From: Aneurinibacillus tyrosinisolvens
GTDB taxonomy: Bacteria; Bacillota; Bacilli; Aneurinibacillales; Aneurinibacillaceae
NCBI RefSeq assembly: GCF_001015055.1
Contig: NZ_BBWZ01000010.1
Location: 62,001-126,000 of the forward strand
Length of the DNA stretch: 64,000 nt
Reading direction: 5' to 3'
Shown here piece after piece: positions 49,878-57,655 of this stretch. Position numbers and translations under genes: made by a program. Numbering within the stretch: the first letter of the stretch is position 1; each line of letters begins with the position of its first letter. The notes under the pieces are model-generated. The model made no database searches. It was not told the origin of the DNA and worked only from the letters and a program-made list of their open reading frames with translations.

Positions 49878-49915
49878 AAAAGCCCCTGGTTCCTGGTGAA
49901 CTGGGGGCTTTCAGA
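49878..49915 (+). terminator. Hairpin after the last catabolic gene
   Basis: AAAGCCCCTGGTTC pairs with GAACTGGGGGCTTT (one mismatch or bulge). The T-tail is poor (CTTTCAG), so termination strength is uncertain. Confidence 0.5.
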
Positions 49916-50027
49916 GTGTCGAGAAACTATTTTAAATGTATTTTTATAAGTTTTTTGTGAATTTATATAAAATTGAGCTTAAATCCGTCTAACTAAGACA
50001 GGTTTTTATTTGCTTTTTTGCTATTTA

Positions 50028-50172
50028 ACGCCCATGTAAGAACGAAATTTTCTTACATCATCTGTGGTGCTGCACCGCAGCATGATTGGCTAATAGGAAT
50101 CAATTGTTCAATAACGCTGTTTCAGCAGCCATTTTTTATTTACTCAACTAAAGGGCAGAATAGTTGAACAAG
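50028..50172. repeat. Composite structured intergenic repeat, copy 1 (full length)
   Basis: Chain of hairpins. ATGTAAGAA at 50034-50042 pairs with TTCTTACAT at 50050-50058. TGCTGC-ACC-GCAGCA lies near 50070-50084. A degenerate CTAAT-GGAAT segment is at 50090-50107, a GCTG-CAGC hairpin with T6 follows at about 50113-50139, and CAACTA-AAGGGCAGAA-TAGTTG lies near 50144-50166. The first modules recur at 62759-62850 and the later ones at 60346-60432. No coding potential is seen. Confidence 0.7.
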
Positions 50173-50343
50173 AAATGGCATTTTCCGCTGTGGTGAAATA
50201 AAAAAAGATAATTCCCTATTTTCAGACCGCTCATTTACTTTTTTAAAACGTATATGTTTTTCAAACTTTAATCCACTATTGCCGCGGTTTCGTCTTGTTT
50301 AAGGTTGAGTAGAATACTTAAAGATGAATAAAAAGGAGGAAAA

Positions 50344-50757
50344 ATGTTGACAAAGAAAATGAAATCAAATTTAGAGTCGCATCACTTGCCAACAAAAAGT
50401 ACTAAGTTTAACTCCTCAAATAAAATTCCTCGTGGTCCCTTTAACCTATTCGTCCGCTTTATAAGCCCAAACCCAAAGACAACTTTCAATCCAAAAAAGC
50501 ATTTCCCTAAAATTAGTAAAACAGCATTTGTGAGTCCTTTTTCAAGTGTTATAGGGAATGTAATCATTAAAGAAAATGTTTATATTGCCCCCACTACCAG
50601 CATTCGTGCAGATGAAGGAACGCCTTTTTTTATCGGTTCCAATACAAATATTCAAGATGGGGTTATTCGCGAATTTCCTCCTTCTTATCATTTATTATTT
50701 GGTAAACATCGCTGTTCGTGTGGTATTGCATGCAATCGGCTACTACAATCTAGCTAA
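50344..50757 (+). pseudogene. Truncated gamma-class carbonic anhydrase-like gene
   Basis: The first 108 residues or so are the N-terminal half of a left-handed beta-helix carbonic anhydrase-like protein: [60 protein letters not shown]. After GVI the similarity ends abruptly at about 50665, before the metal-binding histidines, and an unrelated tail follows. In another frame the same tail reads [20 protein letters not shown] and ends at 50773, like the end of a membrane protein. The junction looks like a deletion that fused two gene remains. The ribosome site AAAGGAGG is intact. Confidence 0.75.
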
Positions 50758-51184
50758 TTTAAGAACCACTTAGAGAGTCCTTCATACATTTTTTATGTTA
50801 TTGTGTATTTTTCATTAGATCCATATTGGAGGAGGTAGCATTAATTACGGAACTAACCGGAATCTATAGTTGAACAAACATGAATTTGCTTAACTTGACG
50901 AAGCCTTACTTAACGCAAAGGCTTTTTATTCAATGTACGTTGCCAGCATAAATGAAGCCTATTTTTGTCCCGTTTGTAAGCATTTCTCCATAAAATGAAA
51001 GAGATAACCCCATTGTACTTTTACTCGGAGTACGTAAAGAAAAAAGCGAATCAGGTTCGGATTGCTTTCGTTTTCTGCGGGGTGTTTCGGGTACTGCAGG
51101 GGTACTTTTGCTTTAGGTTGCCATAAATAAGGGTGAACCAATCATGTTTGCCCTTTTTTTATTTTAATTATTAATTGTAAAAAA
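50758..51184. other. Gene-free stretch with repeat remnant and two terminator hairpins
   Basis: Contains GGAGGAGGT at 50830-50838 without a usable start codon behind it, a remnant of the dispersed repeat (CTAACCGGAATCTATAGTTG near 50853), a hairpin AAGCCTT/AAGGCTT with T-run at 50901-50930, and a second terminator-like hairpin AAGGGTGAAC/GTTTGCCCTT with T-run at 51129-51163. No convincing gene. Confidence 0.55.
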
Positions 51185-51457
51185 ATGTCGGATTTTTTAG
51201 GGTTTATTAATATGTTTAACGTGGTAGAGGTACGGGTATATAGAATACCCATACGGGTGGAGGCAAAGGGAATGAACGATGAAGAATGTGAGCAAAGAGT
51301 ACATGCATGGATTTCAGAACACTTTGATTTAACTAAAGTTTCCATCGATAATTATGATGCTGTACCATTTGGAAAAAGGGTTACAGACAGGCATGACGAT
51401 TATGTAATTGTTGCCTATGATACACAGTGGAATCGAATTGCTTATAAGTTTAAATAA
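51185..51457 (+). CDS. Hypothetical protein, 90 residues
   Basis: Small soluble protein of unknown function. The sequence VVEVRVYRIPIRVEAKG looks like two beta strands and is followed by a helix (NDEECEQRVHAWISEHFD) and a C-terminal strand region (YDTQWNRIAYKFK). The ATG at 51185 has no ribosome site; an in-frame ATG at 51272 has AAAGGGA and GGAGG before it and would give 61 residues, so the start is uncertain. A terminator follows directly. I do not recognise the family. Confidence 0.6.
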   Translation: MSDFLGFINMFNVVEVRVYRIPIRVEAKGMNDEECEQRVHAWISEHFDLTKVSIDNYDAVPFGKRVTDRHDDYVIVAYDTQWNRIAYKFK

Positions 51458-51460
51458 TCG

Positions 51461-51490
51461 TTGCTGTTCTGTTGAGGACAGCAATTTTTT
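51461..51490 (+). terminator. Terminator after the 90-residue gene
   Basis: TTGCTGTTCT at 51461-51470 pairs with AGGACAGCAA at 51475-51484 (one G-T pair), followed by six T. Confidence 0.85.
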
Positions 51491-51500
51491 CATTGAAAAT

Positions 51501-51537
51501 TTTTATTGAATTGATGGGAATCGATAGTTCAATAAAA
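51501..51537. repeat. Palindromic repeat, type B
   Basis: TTTTATTGAA at 51501-51510 and TTCAATAAAA at 51528-51537 form a perfect 10-bp stem around the core TTGATGGGAATCGATAG, a variant of the CTAACGGGAATCGTTAG core seen elsewhere in the AT-rich region. Confidence 0.65.
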
Positions 51538-51572
51538 ATGGTGTGAAGCTGGACATTCGTATTTTTAAAGCG

Positions 51573-51602
51573 TTTACAAAACATATTTACTATAGCTATA
51601 AT
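51573..51602 (+). promoter_or_regulatory. SigA promoter of the cold-shock gene
   Basis: TTTACA at 51573-51578, 18-base spacer, TATAAT at 51597-51602. The 5' untranslated region is about 50 bases. Confidence 0.65.
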
Positions 51603-51658
51603 AAACAAGAAAGCTTATAAATTTTATGTGTTTTTTTACATACTAGGAGGCAATATAA

Positions 51659-51859
51659 ATGGAACGTGGTAAAGTAAAATGGTTTAATGGTGAAAAAGGC
51701 TTCGGATTCATTGAGCGTGAAGGTGGAGAGGATGTATTTGTTCACTTCTCCGCTATTCAAGCCGAGGGGTACAAATCATTAGATGAAGGTCAAGAAGTAG
51801 AATTTGAAATCGAAAATGGTCAACGCGGACCACAAGCAAAAAACGTACGTAAATTATAA
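51659..51859 (+). CDS. Cold-shock protein (CspA/CspB family)
   Basis: 66-residue single cold-shock domain. The RNA-binding motifs KGFGFIER (RNP1) and [10 protein letters not shown] (RNP2) and the start [17 protein letters not shown] are intact. It binds single-stranded RNA and DNA as an RNA chaperone. AGGAGG lies about eight bases before the ATG, and a clear promoter and a terminator enclose a monocistronic unit. Length is the family norm. Confidence 0.97.
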   Translation: MERGKVKWFNGEKGFGFIEREGGEDVFVHFSAIQAEGYKSLDEGQEVEFEIENGQRGPQAKNVRKL

Positions 51860-51872
51860 TAAGCGAACCAGT

Positions 51873-51908
51873 AAACAGACTCTAATTTTAGGGTCTGTTT
51901 TTATTTTT
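51873..51908 (+). terminator. Terminator after the cold-shock gene
   Basis: AAACAGAC at 51873-51880 pairs with GTCTGTTT at 51893-51900, followed by T-rich sequence. Confidence 0.85.
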
Positions 51909-51995
51909 GTTGGATTAAACAAAAATTCTATTCAAGATGGATTTACTGCACTACGACGGGAATCGATAATTGGATAACGTTCGATAATATCAGTT

Positions 51996-52217
51996 ATGAA
52001 AATAAAAAAAGGAGAGGTGTTAGACAAGCTGGCTAAAGATACAAGCAACGTGCATAAACCGGAGGAATGGAAGCCTACGAAGGCCCCCATTCCTTTAAAG
52101 AATAATCGTACGATTACGAAAATCTCAGGATTCTTCATGATTCGTATTATGATTAAGGTAACGATAAAGCAAAGGAGCGGTAAAAAAGATGAATCGTTTA
52201 TATCAAATTCTTGCTGA
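51996..52217 (+). CDS. Doubtful small ORF, 73 codons
   Basis: The frame encodes a basic peptide (KGEVLDKLAKDTSNVHKPEE, then WKPTKAPIPLKNNRTI), whose first 45 residues look protein-like. The ATG has no ribosome site; a purine-rich AAAAAAAGGAGAG lies inside the first codons and could serve the in-frame GTG at 52017, but only two bases separate them. It overlaps the next gene. It may be a degraded gene. A partial repeat core (GACGGGAATCGATAA near 51955) lies just upstream. Confidence 0.3.
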   Translation: MKIKKGEVLDKLAKDTSNVHKPEEWKPTKAPIPLKNNRTITKISGFFMIRIMIKVTIKQRSGKKDESFISNSC

Positions 52218-52398
52218 AATCGGACATGTTGATTATGTTGAAAAAGTGCAGGATGAACCTGTAATACAATGGCATTTGTTAGATGATGATGTGAGTGGTA
52301 CGATGTATGACGAACGATTGGTATATGAAACGGTAGAAGGCCATATTGATGAAATCCGCTTTACGGATGAAGTGGACCGTTTGCGATTTGCCGAATAA
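52189..52398 (+). CDS. Hypothetical acidic protein, 69 residues
   Basis: Small acidic soluble protein (YQILAEIGHVDYVEKVQDEP ... HIDEIRFTDEVDRLRFAE). The ribosome site AAAGGAG lies 11 bases before the ATG. The next gene, a zinc-ribbon protein, begins 49 bases later with its own site, so both may be co-transcribed and end at the terminator at 52683. No known family is recognised. Confidence 0.7.
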   Translation: MNRLYQILAEIGHVDYVEKVQDEPVIQWHLLDDDVSGTMYDERLVYETVEGHIDEIRFTDEVDRLRFAE

Positions 52399-52447
52399 AA
52401 ATCGACCTGAAGGATTTTACCTTCCAGGTGAAAAAAGGAGTAGCAGC

Positions 52448-52573
52448 ATGAGCCAACTTGTTGTGATTGAATGTTATAACTGTGGGGCAGAAATTCCGGT
52501 TGAACTGGTCAATGAAAAGATGCCCGGTTGTATTCGATGCCCGGAATGTGGTCAAAAAACATGTGGTGAATAA
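52448..52573 (+). CDS. Small zinc-ribbon protein, 41 residues
   Basis: 41 residues with two CxxC pairs (CYNCG at residues 9-13 and CIRCPECG at about 28-35), a compact zinc ribbon. AAAAAAGGAG lies seven bases before the ATG. The frame is open upstream to 52346, but that part overlaps the previous gene. Role unknown; such minimal ribbons can bind nucleic acid or act as metal-responsive adaptors. Confidence 0.72.
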   Translation: MSQLVVIECYNCGAEIPVELVNEKMPGCIRCPECGQKTCGE

Positions 52574-52682
52574 AAGAATGACCTTAAAGGAGAAGGATGG
52601 ATTATCTTTTTATCATTCGCTGGAACACAAAAAGGTAAGATAATAGAAGATGATTTTTCTTTTATAGGCTATTGATTTATCA

Positions 52683-52714
52683 TAGTCCGGCATGACGTGT
52701 GCCGGACTTTTTTT
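52683..52714 (+). terminator. Strong rho-independent terminator
   Basis: AGTCCGGCA at 52684-52692 pairs with TGCCGGACT at 52700-52708, followed by seven T. It closes the two-gene unit 52189-52573. Confidence 0.9.
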
Positions 52715-52987
52715 ATCCCCTTATCGTGAAAGAATAAAAAAATAACGTAGGGGGCCTTATGCTACAAATTCTACGCCCTTCGCTACACTCTCAAGGAAGA
52801 ATCTTTACATACCACTTGGGGATTACTCAAGTCAACAATCACGGAGGGTAAACGGCAGAGTCATGTTAACTGTCCGTAGATACCTATCATTCGCGTACTA
52901 TCCCGAACGGAGCTGGGATGCTGGTTTAATTTTGATATAAATCACTGGTTTTGTTATGTAGGAGCTGGTTCCAAACGTAATAAATGA

Positions 52988-53194
52988 TATTCGTGTAATA
53001 TTGACGTTAAAGACCTAGAAACATATAATGAAAAACTTCCCAAGGGAAAACGGCCTCGGCCATTAAGTGACTTTCTTCTTGAAGAATACGCCCTACCAAA
53101 AGATAGGACAAACACCATAGATGAACATGTTTCTTTTATCGGCATCGAAAAAGCGAGAAAATTTATTGAGGTTTATTTAAGGGGATGGCCCTGA
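52988..53194 (+). pseudogene. C-terminal gene fragment without start codon
   Basis: 69 codons open from after a TGA at 52985 to the stop at 53192-53194, with no ATG, GTG or TTG at its beginning. The peptide is convincingly protein-like: ETYNEKLPKGKRPRPLSDFL, LEEYALPKDRTNTIDEHVSF, IGIEKARKFIEVYLRGWP. It looks like the end of a gene whose front was lost. The family is not recognised. The rest of 52715-53428 (about 850 bases) holds no gene that I can support. Confidence 0.45.
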
Positions 53195-53428
53195 AACTTC
53201 ATTATTGATATCAAGGAACGTCCAATAAAATCACTACAAACACCCTATTATACCTGAGAGACAATGCCCATCGTTTATTCTTATTTCCTTTTTTGAAACT
53301 CAAAATATAGGATTGTATAAAAAGGTACGTTTTGGTAATGTTGTTTCAGTAGTTTTTTTGTTCTGTTTATCAACTATATTAAGTCATGGGAAAAATAATA
53401 GGATCCTTCTTCTTTAATAAATATTAAT

Positions 53429-53778
53429 TTATATTAGGCAATCTTCCTTCTCCTCATCTTCTAAAAATTGGTGAAGCTTCTTTATAAGTCTTCTTCTTGC
53501 CAAGTAGGTACTTATATCGAGAGCAGATTCTAGTCCGATATTATTTAGAAAATGCAGGAACGCTACCATATGAATACGGCGAAAAACCCTATTGGTGATA
53601 CCCTGTTCATAAAACCAGGTATTTATCGTATGGTATACCCCTTTATCTATCTCATAACAACAATAGCACCATGTGAAAAAGCTCGTTCGGATAACGTAAG
53701 ATATACAGTTTTTTTAAAAGAACTTTTTCTATCCTCTTTTATATTGCCATTCCACACATTGGGATTGGTGCTTCCCAT
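53429..53778 (-). pseudogene. Hypothetical gene on the minus strand with single-base frameshift
   Basis: The front part starts at ATG 53778 after a perfect AAGGAGGA (53787-53794) and reads MGSTNPNVWNGNIKEDRKSS then FKKTVYLTLSERAF before stopping at 53647. In the neighbouring frame a coherent protein continues to 53429: CYEIDKGVYHTINTWFYEQG, ITNRVFRRIHMVAFLHFLNN, LARRRLIKKLHQFLEDEE. One extra base in the A-run 53676-53680 joins both into a 116-residue protein. No family is recognised. The + strand ORF across the same bases is a shadow. Confidence 0.6.
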
Positions 53779-53896
53779 ACGTGATGTCCTCCTTCAAATT
53801 AGCATATTACTAACTTTACAGCTTAAACTTTTTCTTTATTTTCATGATTTTGTCTCCGCTAATTGTAAACGTAGGGTAATTCGTGAAGCCTGTATG

Positions 53897-54511
53897 TTAA
53901 TCGAGTACTTTAATATGTATCGGTTTACGTCCCCACTCCAGCGCATCTGATTCTTTTGCGAAGAAAACATCAATTTCTCTTCCATCAATGGCTCCACCAA
54001 TATCATCGGCAATCGCGGTTCCGTACCCTTCTACGTATACCATGGAGCCTAATGGAATCACCTTTGGATCAACGGCAATAACCTTCTTTTCTGGATGTTT
54101 TCTTAAGTTGGTTCCCTTTTTTGTGATCCCAATGCAGCCCTCACAGTAAGCAGTATACGCTGTGCTCAGTACTTTTATCTTCTTACCAGGTTTTGCTTTC
54201 TGGGTATCTTTATGTAACACCCTAAATGTATGAGAACCAACAATTCCATCGACATGCAGGTCATAATCTTTTTGATAGTGTTTTACTGCTTTTTTGGTAA
54301 TGGGGCCATAGTAGCCCGTGGGTGTATCCAGAGGAAAGTATCCTTTGGTGTGTAATTGTTCTTGCAGTTCCTTTACATCTTGGTTTCGTATCCCTTCATG
54401 TAACAATTGGTTGCCAAAATGGGCTTCTGCGATCGTAGGGGACAAGAGTGAAACACCTGCCACCATAGAAATAATCGAAGATGCGACTCCTACCTTACCC
54501 TTTTTTCTCAT
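53897..54511 (-). CDS. Secreted peptidoglycan-binding 3D-domain protein
   Basis: 204 residues: signal peptide (about 1-30, ending SPTIAEA), a peptidoglycan-binding domain 1 at about 40-100 (DVKELQEQLHTKGYFPLDTP, GYYGPITKKAVKHYQKDYDL), then a 3D domain (STAYTAYCEGCIGITKKGTN, VIAVDPKVIPLGSMVYVEGY, DIGGAIDGREIDVFF) with the three aspartates of lytic transglycosylase-like enzymes. This is the architecture of YocH/CwlO-associated and spore cell-wall hydrolases. GGGAGGGG precedes the ATG. It acts in the cell wall or spore cortex. Confidence 0.93.
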   Translation of the reverse strand: MRKKGKVGVASSIISMVAGVSLLSPTIAEAHFGNQLLHEGIRNQDVKELQEQLHTKGYFPLDTPTGYYGPITKKAVKHYQKDYDLHVDGIVGSHTFRVLHKDTQKAKPGKKIKVLSTAYTAYCEGCIGITKKGTNLRKHPEKKVIAVDPKVIPLGSMVYVEGYGTAIADDIGGAIDGREIDVFFAKESDALEWGRKPIHIKVLD

Positions 54512-54734
54512 AAAACCCCTCCCGTTTCATTCTTTTCAAAAGGATGTCTTACTCGGATAGAGATGAAATAAAACACATCCTAGATAAAAATTAAAACTTT
54601 TTTACCGACTCTTCATCCTTATTTTTTCATCTGTAGGATCGGATTACCCACCCGAAACAACATATAAGTTATGGCTGCCGAATTGTTCTTCCTCAGGAGA
54701 TTTTTTATGCTGTATCGGGTAACTTTGTTGATAT

Positions 54735-54769
54735 AAAGTAGCCGCCTACAAAATGCAGACGGCTGCTTT
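54735..54769. terminator. Hairpin in the gene-free stretch
   Basis: AAAGTAGCCG at 54735-54744 pairs with CGGCTGCTTT at 54760-54769 (one G-T pair). The T-run on either side is short. There is no gene immediately upstream on either strand. Confidence 0.5.
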
Positions 54770-54799
54770 ACATTAAGAGGTCCAGTCGGCATATACATA

Positions 54800-54829
54800 A
54801 AGTATCAATGGGGCGTCTCATTGATACTT
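54800..54829. repeat. Perfect 11-bp inverted repeat
   Basis: AAGTATCAATG at 54800-54810 and CATTGATACTT at 54819-54829 around GGGCGTCT, 31 bases after the preceding hairpin. Confidence 0.6.
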
Positions 54830-55000
54830 CCATGTAGTAGCTTACTTTAAAAATGTGACCAGTTTTTTATCTATCTGTTAAATCTTATGGGGGTTGTTGG
54901 ACGCAGGACATAAAACAGCAGTGTCTACCGAATCTTTTAATCAACTAGTAAGGATTAATCATCCTTGGTAGTTTACCGTTGTACAAATTGGATGTACAAG

Positions 55001-55050
55001 AACAAGAAAGAGCCGTAACGCCAGGGGTGACGTTACGGCTCTTTCTTGTT
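55001..55050. terminator. Very stable perfect 20-bp hairpin
   Basis: AACAAGAAAGAGCCGTAACG at 55001-55020 is perfectly complementary to 55031-55050; loop CCAGGGGTGA. The stem has A/T-rich feet as in bidirectional terminators. The nearest gene ends are more than 400 bases away, so it may end an unrecognised transcript. Just downstream a repeat remnant (CAATGGGAATTGATTG) begins. Confidence 0.75.
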
Positions 55051-55332
55051 CAATGGGAATTGATTGCATTTTATTTATGAACGTCTGATAAGAACGATTA
55101 TGGTAACCTAAAAATATAAAGAAGCTGGAATTTGGTCAAATAGGGCTGGATTCTAGCCTTCTTATTATTGAAGAACTGAGGGGAAAATACATTTTACTGG
55201 AAAGATAGCTTCCCTTTTCCACGAATGACTGGTTTTACTTGTTTAATGATTTAAATTTCTTTTTCTAAAAAATACTATGAAATCAGTTAGAAACTAGAAA
55301 AGGGGACCCTGACTATATAATTTTCAAAGCAA
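55051..55332. other. Long gene-free stretch upstream of the reverse transcriptase
   Basis: No coding potential. It contains a repeat remnant at 55050-55070 and an imperfect hairpin (AAGAAGCTGGAAT near 55119 with ATTCTAGCCTTCTT near 55150). Together with 54540-55050 this is almost 0.9 kb without a gene. Non-coding RNA genes upstream of the RT are known in several retron and DRT systems, so the stretch deserves attention. Confidence 0.4.
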
Positions 55333-55361
55333 TTTACACCTGTAAATCAGTATGATACTAT
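55333..55361 (+). promoter_or_regulatory. Promoter with overlapping operator-like palindrome for the reverse transcriptase
   Basis: TTTACA at 55333-55338, 17 bases, TACTAT at 55356-55361 with TG one base before it. TTTACA-CC-TGTAAA (55333-55346) is a perfect palindrome over the -35 box. Another perfect palindrome, ATGGAATTAATTCCAT at 55375-55390, lies in the leader. Confidence 0.5.
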
Positions 55362-55448
55362 TTTTACGAATATTATGGAATTAATTCCATTATTTAAAGA
55401 CAATAATTATCTCAAGATTTTTGTGAGAGGTATTTGGGGGAAGGTTAT

Positions 55449-57026
55449 ATGCTGAAATTACAGGAGAGTTCACTTGATAAAGCTTTAATCCATATTGAGA
55501 AATTTGGAGACACAGATATATTCCCAGTGCCTTTTGAATTTCAGGCTATTCGTCAATTTTGGGAAACTGATATCAGACCTTTTATAAGAGAAATAAACAT
55601 GTTGGAGTGGGAACTTAGGTCTTTTCGTAGAATGCTGACACCCAAACATAAATATGGATTTAGGATTTCAACTCAATTAGATCCAATTGACTCAATCATT
55701 TTTACTGCTTTAGTCTATGAAGTAGGAGCTGATTTGGAAAGAGCAAGAATGGACATGACTAAGAATATATCCTTTTCAAGTAGATTTGCCCCTGATGATA
55801 GCAGTGGACGATTGTATGATCCTGATTATAATTGGAAAGCTTTTCAGGATTATTGTGAGCATTTGGCAAATAGTGAGGAGTATGAATATGTCCTTGTCGC
55901 TGATATTGCAGACTTTTTCCCTCGAATTTATTCCCATCCATTGGAACAAGCTTTGGCAAGTGCTACAACGAAAGTGAGTCATGTTAAGTCCATTAGAAGG
56001 TGTTTAGGCCAACTAAACGGCAGTGTTTCGTATGGGATCCCAGTTGGTCAGTCTGGAGCTCGCCTTTTAGCTGAGCTAGTGCTTGATGATGTTGATAGAG
56101 GTCTCTATGCGGAGGGAATAAAGCATTGTAGATTCGTTGATGATTTTAGAATTTTTTGCAAAAGTGAAAGGGAAGCATTACAAGCTTTAACCATATTAGC
56201 AAATTTACTGTTCGAAAATCATGGATTAACTCTTCAACAGCATAAAACCAGAGTATTAAAAATGAATGATTTCAGGACGGTAGTCCTAAATACTGAAGAT
56301 AAAAGAGAGTTTGAGAGCTTGCAAGAACAATTTCATGACATTATTGAAACACTTGGACTTTCTAACCCTTATGAGGAAATTGAATACTCTGATTTAGATG
56401 AAGAAACGCAGGCAGAAATTGATAGGATGAACTTAGAGGAAATCTTACAGCAGCATATTGAGGATTCTAATGAATCCAATGATATTGATATTACCCTGGT
56501 CCGTTTCATACTTAAGAGACTTACGCAAATTGGAAACCCGGTTAGTGTAGATTTACTAATTGAAAATATAGACAAGTTATATCCCGTATTTAAAGATGTG
56601 ATGAAATATTTTCAGAGTGTAAATGCTAATACTCAAACAAAACATAGGATTGGTGAGCAACTTTTAGAACTTCTTAATGATTCACTTATTGGTCACTTGG
56701 ATTACAATAAAATGTGGATACTTAATACATTTACCCAGGATAACCAATGGAATAATGAGGAAAAATTTGCTGTGTTATTTAACGAACCCTATGATGAATA
56801 TTCACAAAGAAAGCTAATCTTAGCTTTAGGTAGATCTCGTCAAGCCTTTTGGTTTCGAAGTAAGAGAAGGTCTATATCACAAATGAATCCATGGATGAGA
56901 AGAGCTTTTCTAGCTGCAGCAAGTTGTTTACCTGGAGACCAGGCTGAACACTGGTACAGATCTCTACCAGGACTTGATTCCTTAGACAAAGTAGTTACAA
57001 AGTGGGCATTGCAAAACAGGTTTTAA
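55449..57026 (+). CDS. Defence-type reverse transcriptase (UG/Abi-like RT)
   Basis: 525 residues from the ATG at 55449 (GGGGGAAGG before it; a TTG at 55434 is an alternative). An RT palm is visible in residues about 70-280: motif A LVADIADFFPRIYSHPLEQA with Asp152, motif B YGIPVGQSGARLLAELVLDD near 196, and motif C CRFVDDFRIF with catalytic aspartates 231-232. It is not a group II intron or retron RT: no maturase or endonuclease domain is seen, and a long helical C-terminus of about 250 residues without known domain follows, as in the UG/DRT and Abi groups of phage-defence RTs. The subgroup cannot be fixed by eye. The gene is AT-rich. Downstream lies a HEPN-like DUF4145 remnant. Confidence 0.87.
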   Translation: MLKLQESSLDKALIHIEKFGDTDIFPVPFEFQAIRQFWETDIRPFIREINMLEWELRSFRRMLTPKHKYGFRISTQLDPIDSIIFTALVYEVGADLERARMDMTKNISFSSRFAPDDSSGRLYDPDYNWKAFQDYCEHLANSEEYEYVLVADIADFFPRIYSHPLEQALASATTKVSHVKSIRRCLGQLNGSVSYGIPVGQSGARLLAELVLDDVDRGLYAEGIKHCRFVDDFRIFCKSEREALQALTILANLLFENHGLTLQQHKTRVLKMNDFRTVVLNTEDKREFESLQEQFHDIIETLGLSNPYEEIEYSDLDEETQAEIDRMNLEEILQQHIEDSNESNDIDITLVRFILKRLTQIGNPVSVDLLIENIDKLYPVFKDVMKYFQSVNANTQTKHRIGEQLLELLNDSLIGHLDYNKMWILNTFTQDNQWNNEEKFAVLFNEPYDEYSQRKLILALGRSRQAFWFRSKRRSISQMNPWMRRAFLAAASCLPGDQAEHWYRSLPGLDSLDKVVTKWALQNRF

Positions 57027-57078
57027 TATTAATGGATAAAATTTGATTAATAGGTTATATCTAGTTAATTACACATAA

Positions 57079-57374
57079 AAATTATTATATATTATAGGGA
57101 AACGTACAAAATTAGTATATAATTTATCTAATCTTTCCGATAATGGAATATTACCACCAATTCTAGACGGTATAGCTGACATTATACGGAACTTAGGAAA
57201 TACTGCGGCTCATCCTGAAGATACTGAGTTCTCAAATGAAATGGTATCGTCAATGATGGAGTTTACACAGACGCTCTAGATTATGTTTATAATATACCTA
57301 AAAATTTGGCAAAGGTTCAGGAAACAATTCGAATAAAAACAGATACTACTGCTGTAATTAGTGCTAATGAATAA
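57079..57374 (+). pseudogene. DUF4145 (HEPN-like) gene remnant
   Basis: Open frame without a start codon that reads KLVYNLSNLSDNGILPPILD, GIADIIRNLGNTAAHPEDTE, FSNEMVSSMMEFTQT and then stops at 57277. In the neighbouring frame it continues LDYVYNIPKNLAKVQETIRI to 57374. RNLGNTAAHP is the hallmark of DUF4145 proteins, often found in defence islands. The N-terminal part is lost and one base is missing near 57272. It lies 53 bases behind the RT gene; whether the two once worked together is open. Confidence 0.65.
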
Positions 57375-57655
57375 ATTGCTGGGCTATAAGTTATTACTTT
57401 TATAAACGATATAAATAACTGGTTGTTATTTGCGCCCCTCTCCGGAGTGGCTTTTTTGTTTATAAAAATACAGGTAAGAAAACAAATGTATTTTTGTTAC
57501 CGTTTTTTATTTGTTCATACTATCAGTTATCTTCAGTTTTAAGAGTATCAAATAGTAATAATTTACTCGTTTCAGCTTGCTTAGTTGGTGGTATAGGACA
57601 ATGTACAGGGAATTTGAAATGTGTGAAAAAAAGACTATTTAAGGGGATAGAAGGA

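Noticed and set aside
50959-51141. 60-codon minus-strand ORF
   Set aside because: TTG start without ribosome site, overlapping a terminator hairpin; no family resemblance.
53552-53950. Open reading frame of 132 codons on the + strand
   Set aside because: It runs antisense to a minus-strand gene with a perfect ribosome site and protein-like translation and overlaps the end of the 3D-domain gene; its own peptide has no family look and no ribosome site.
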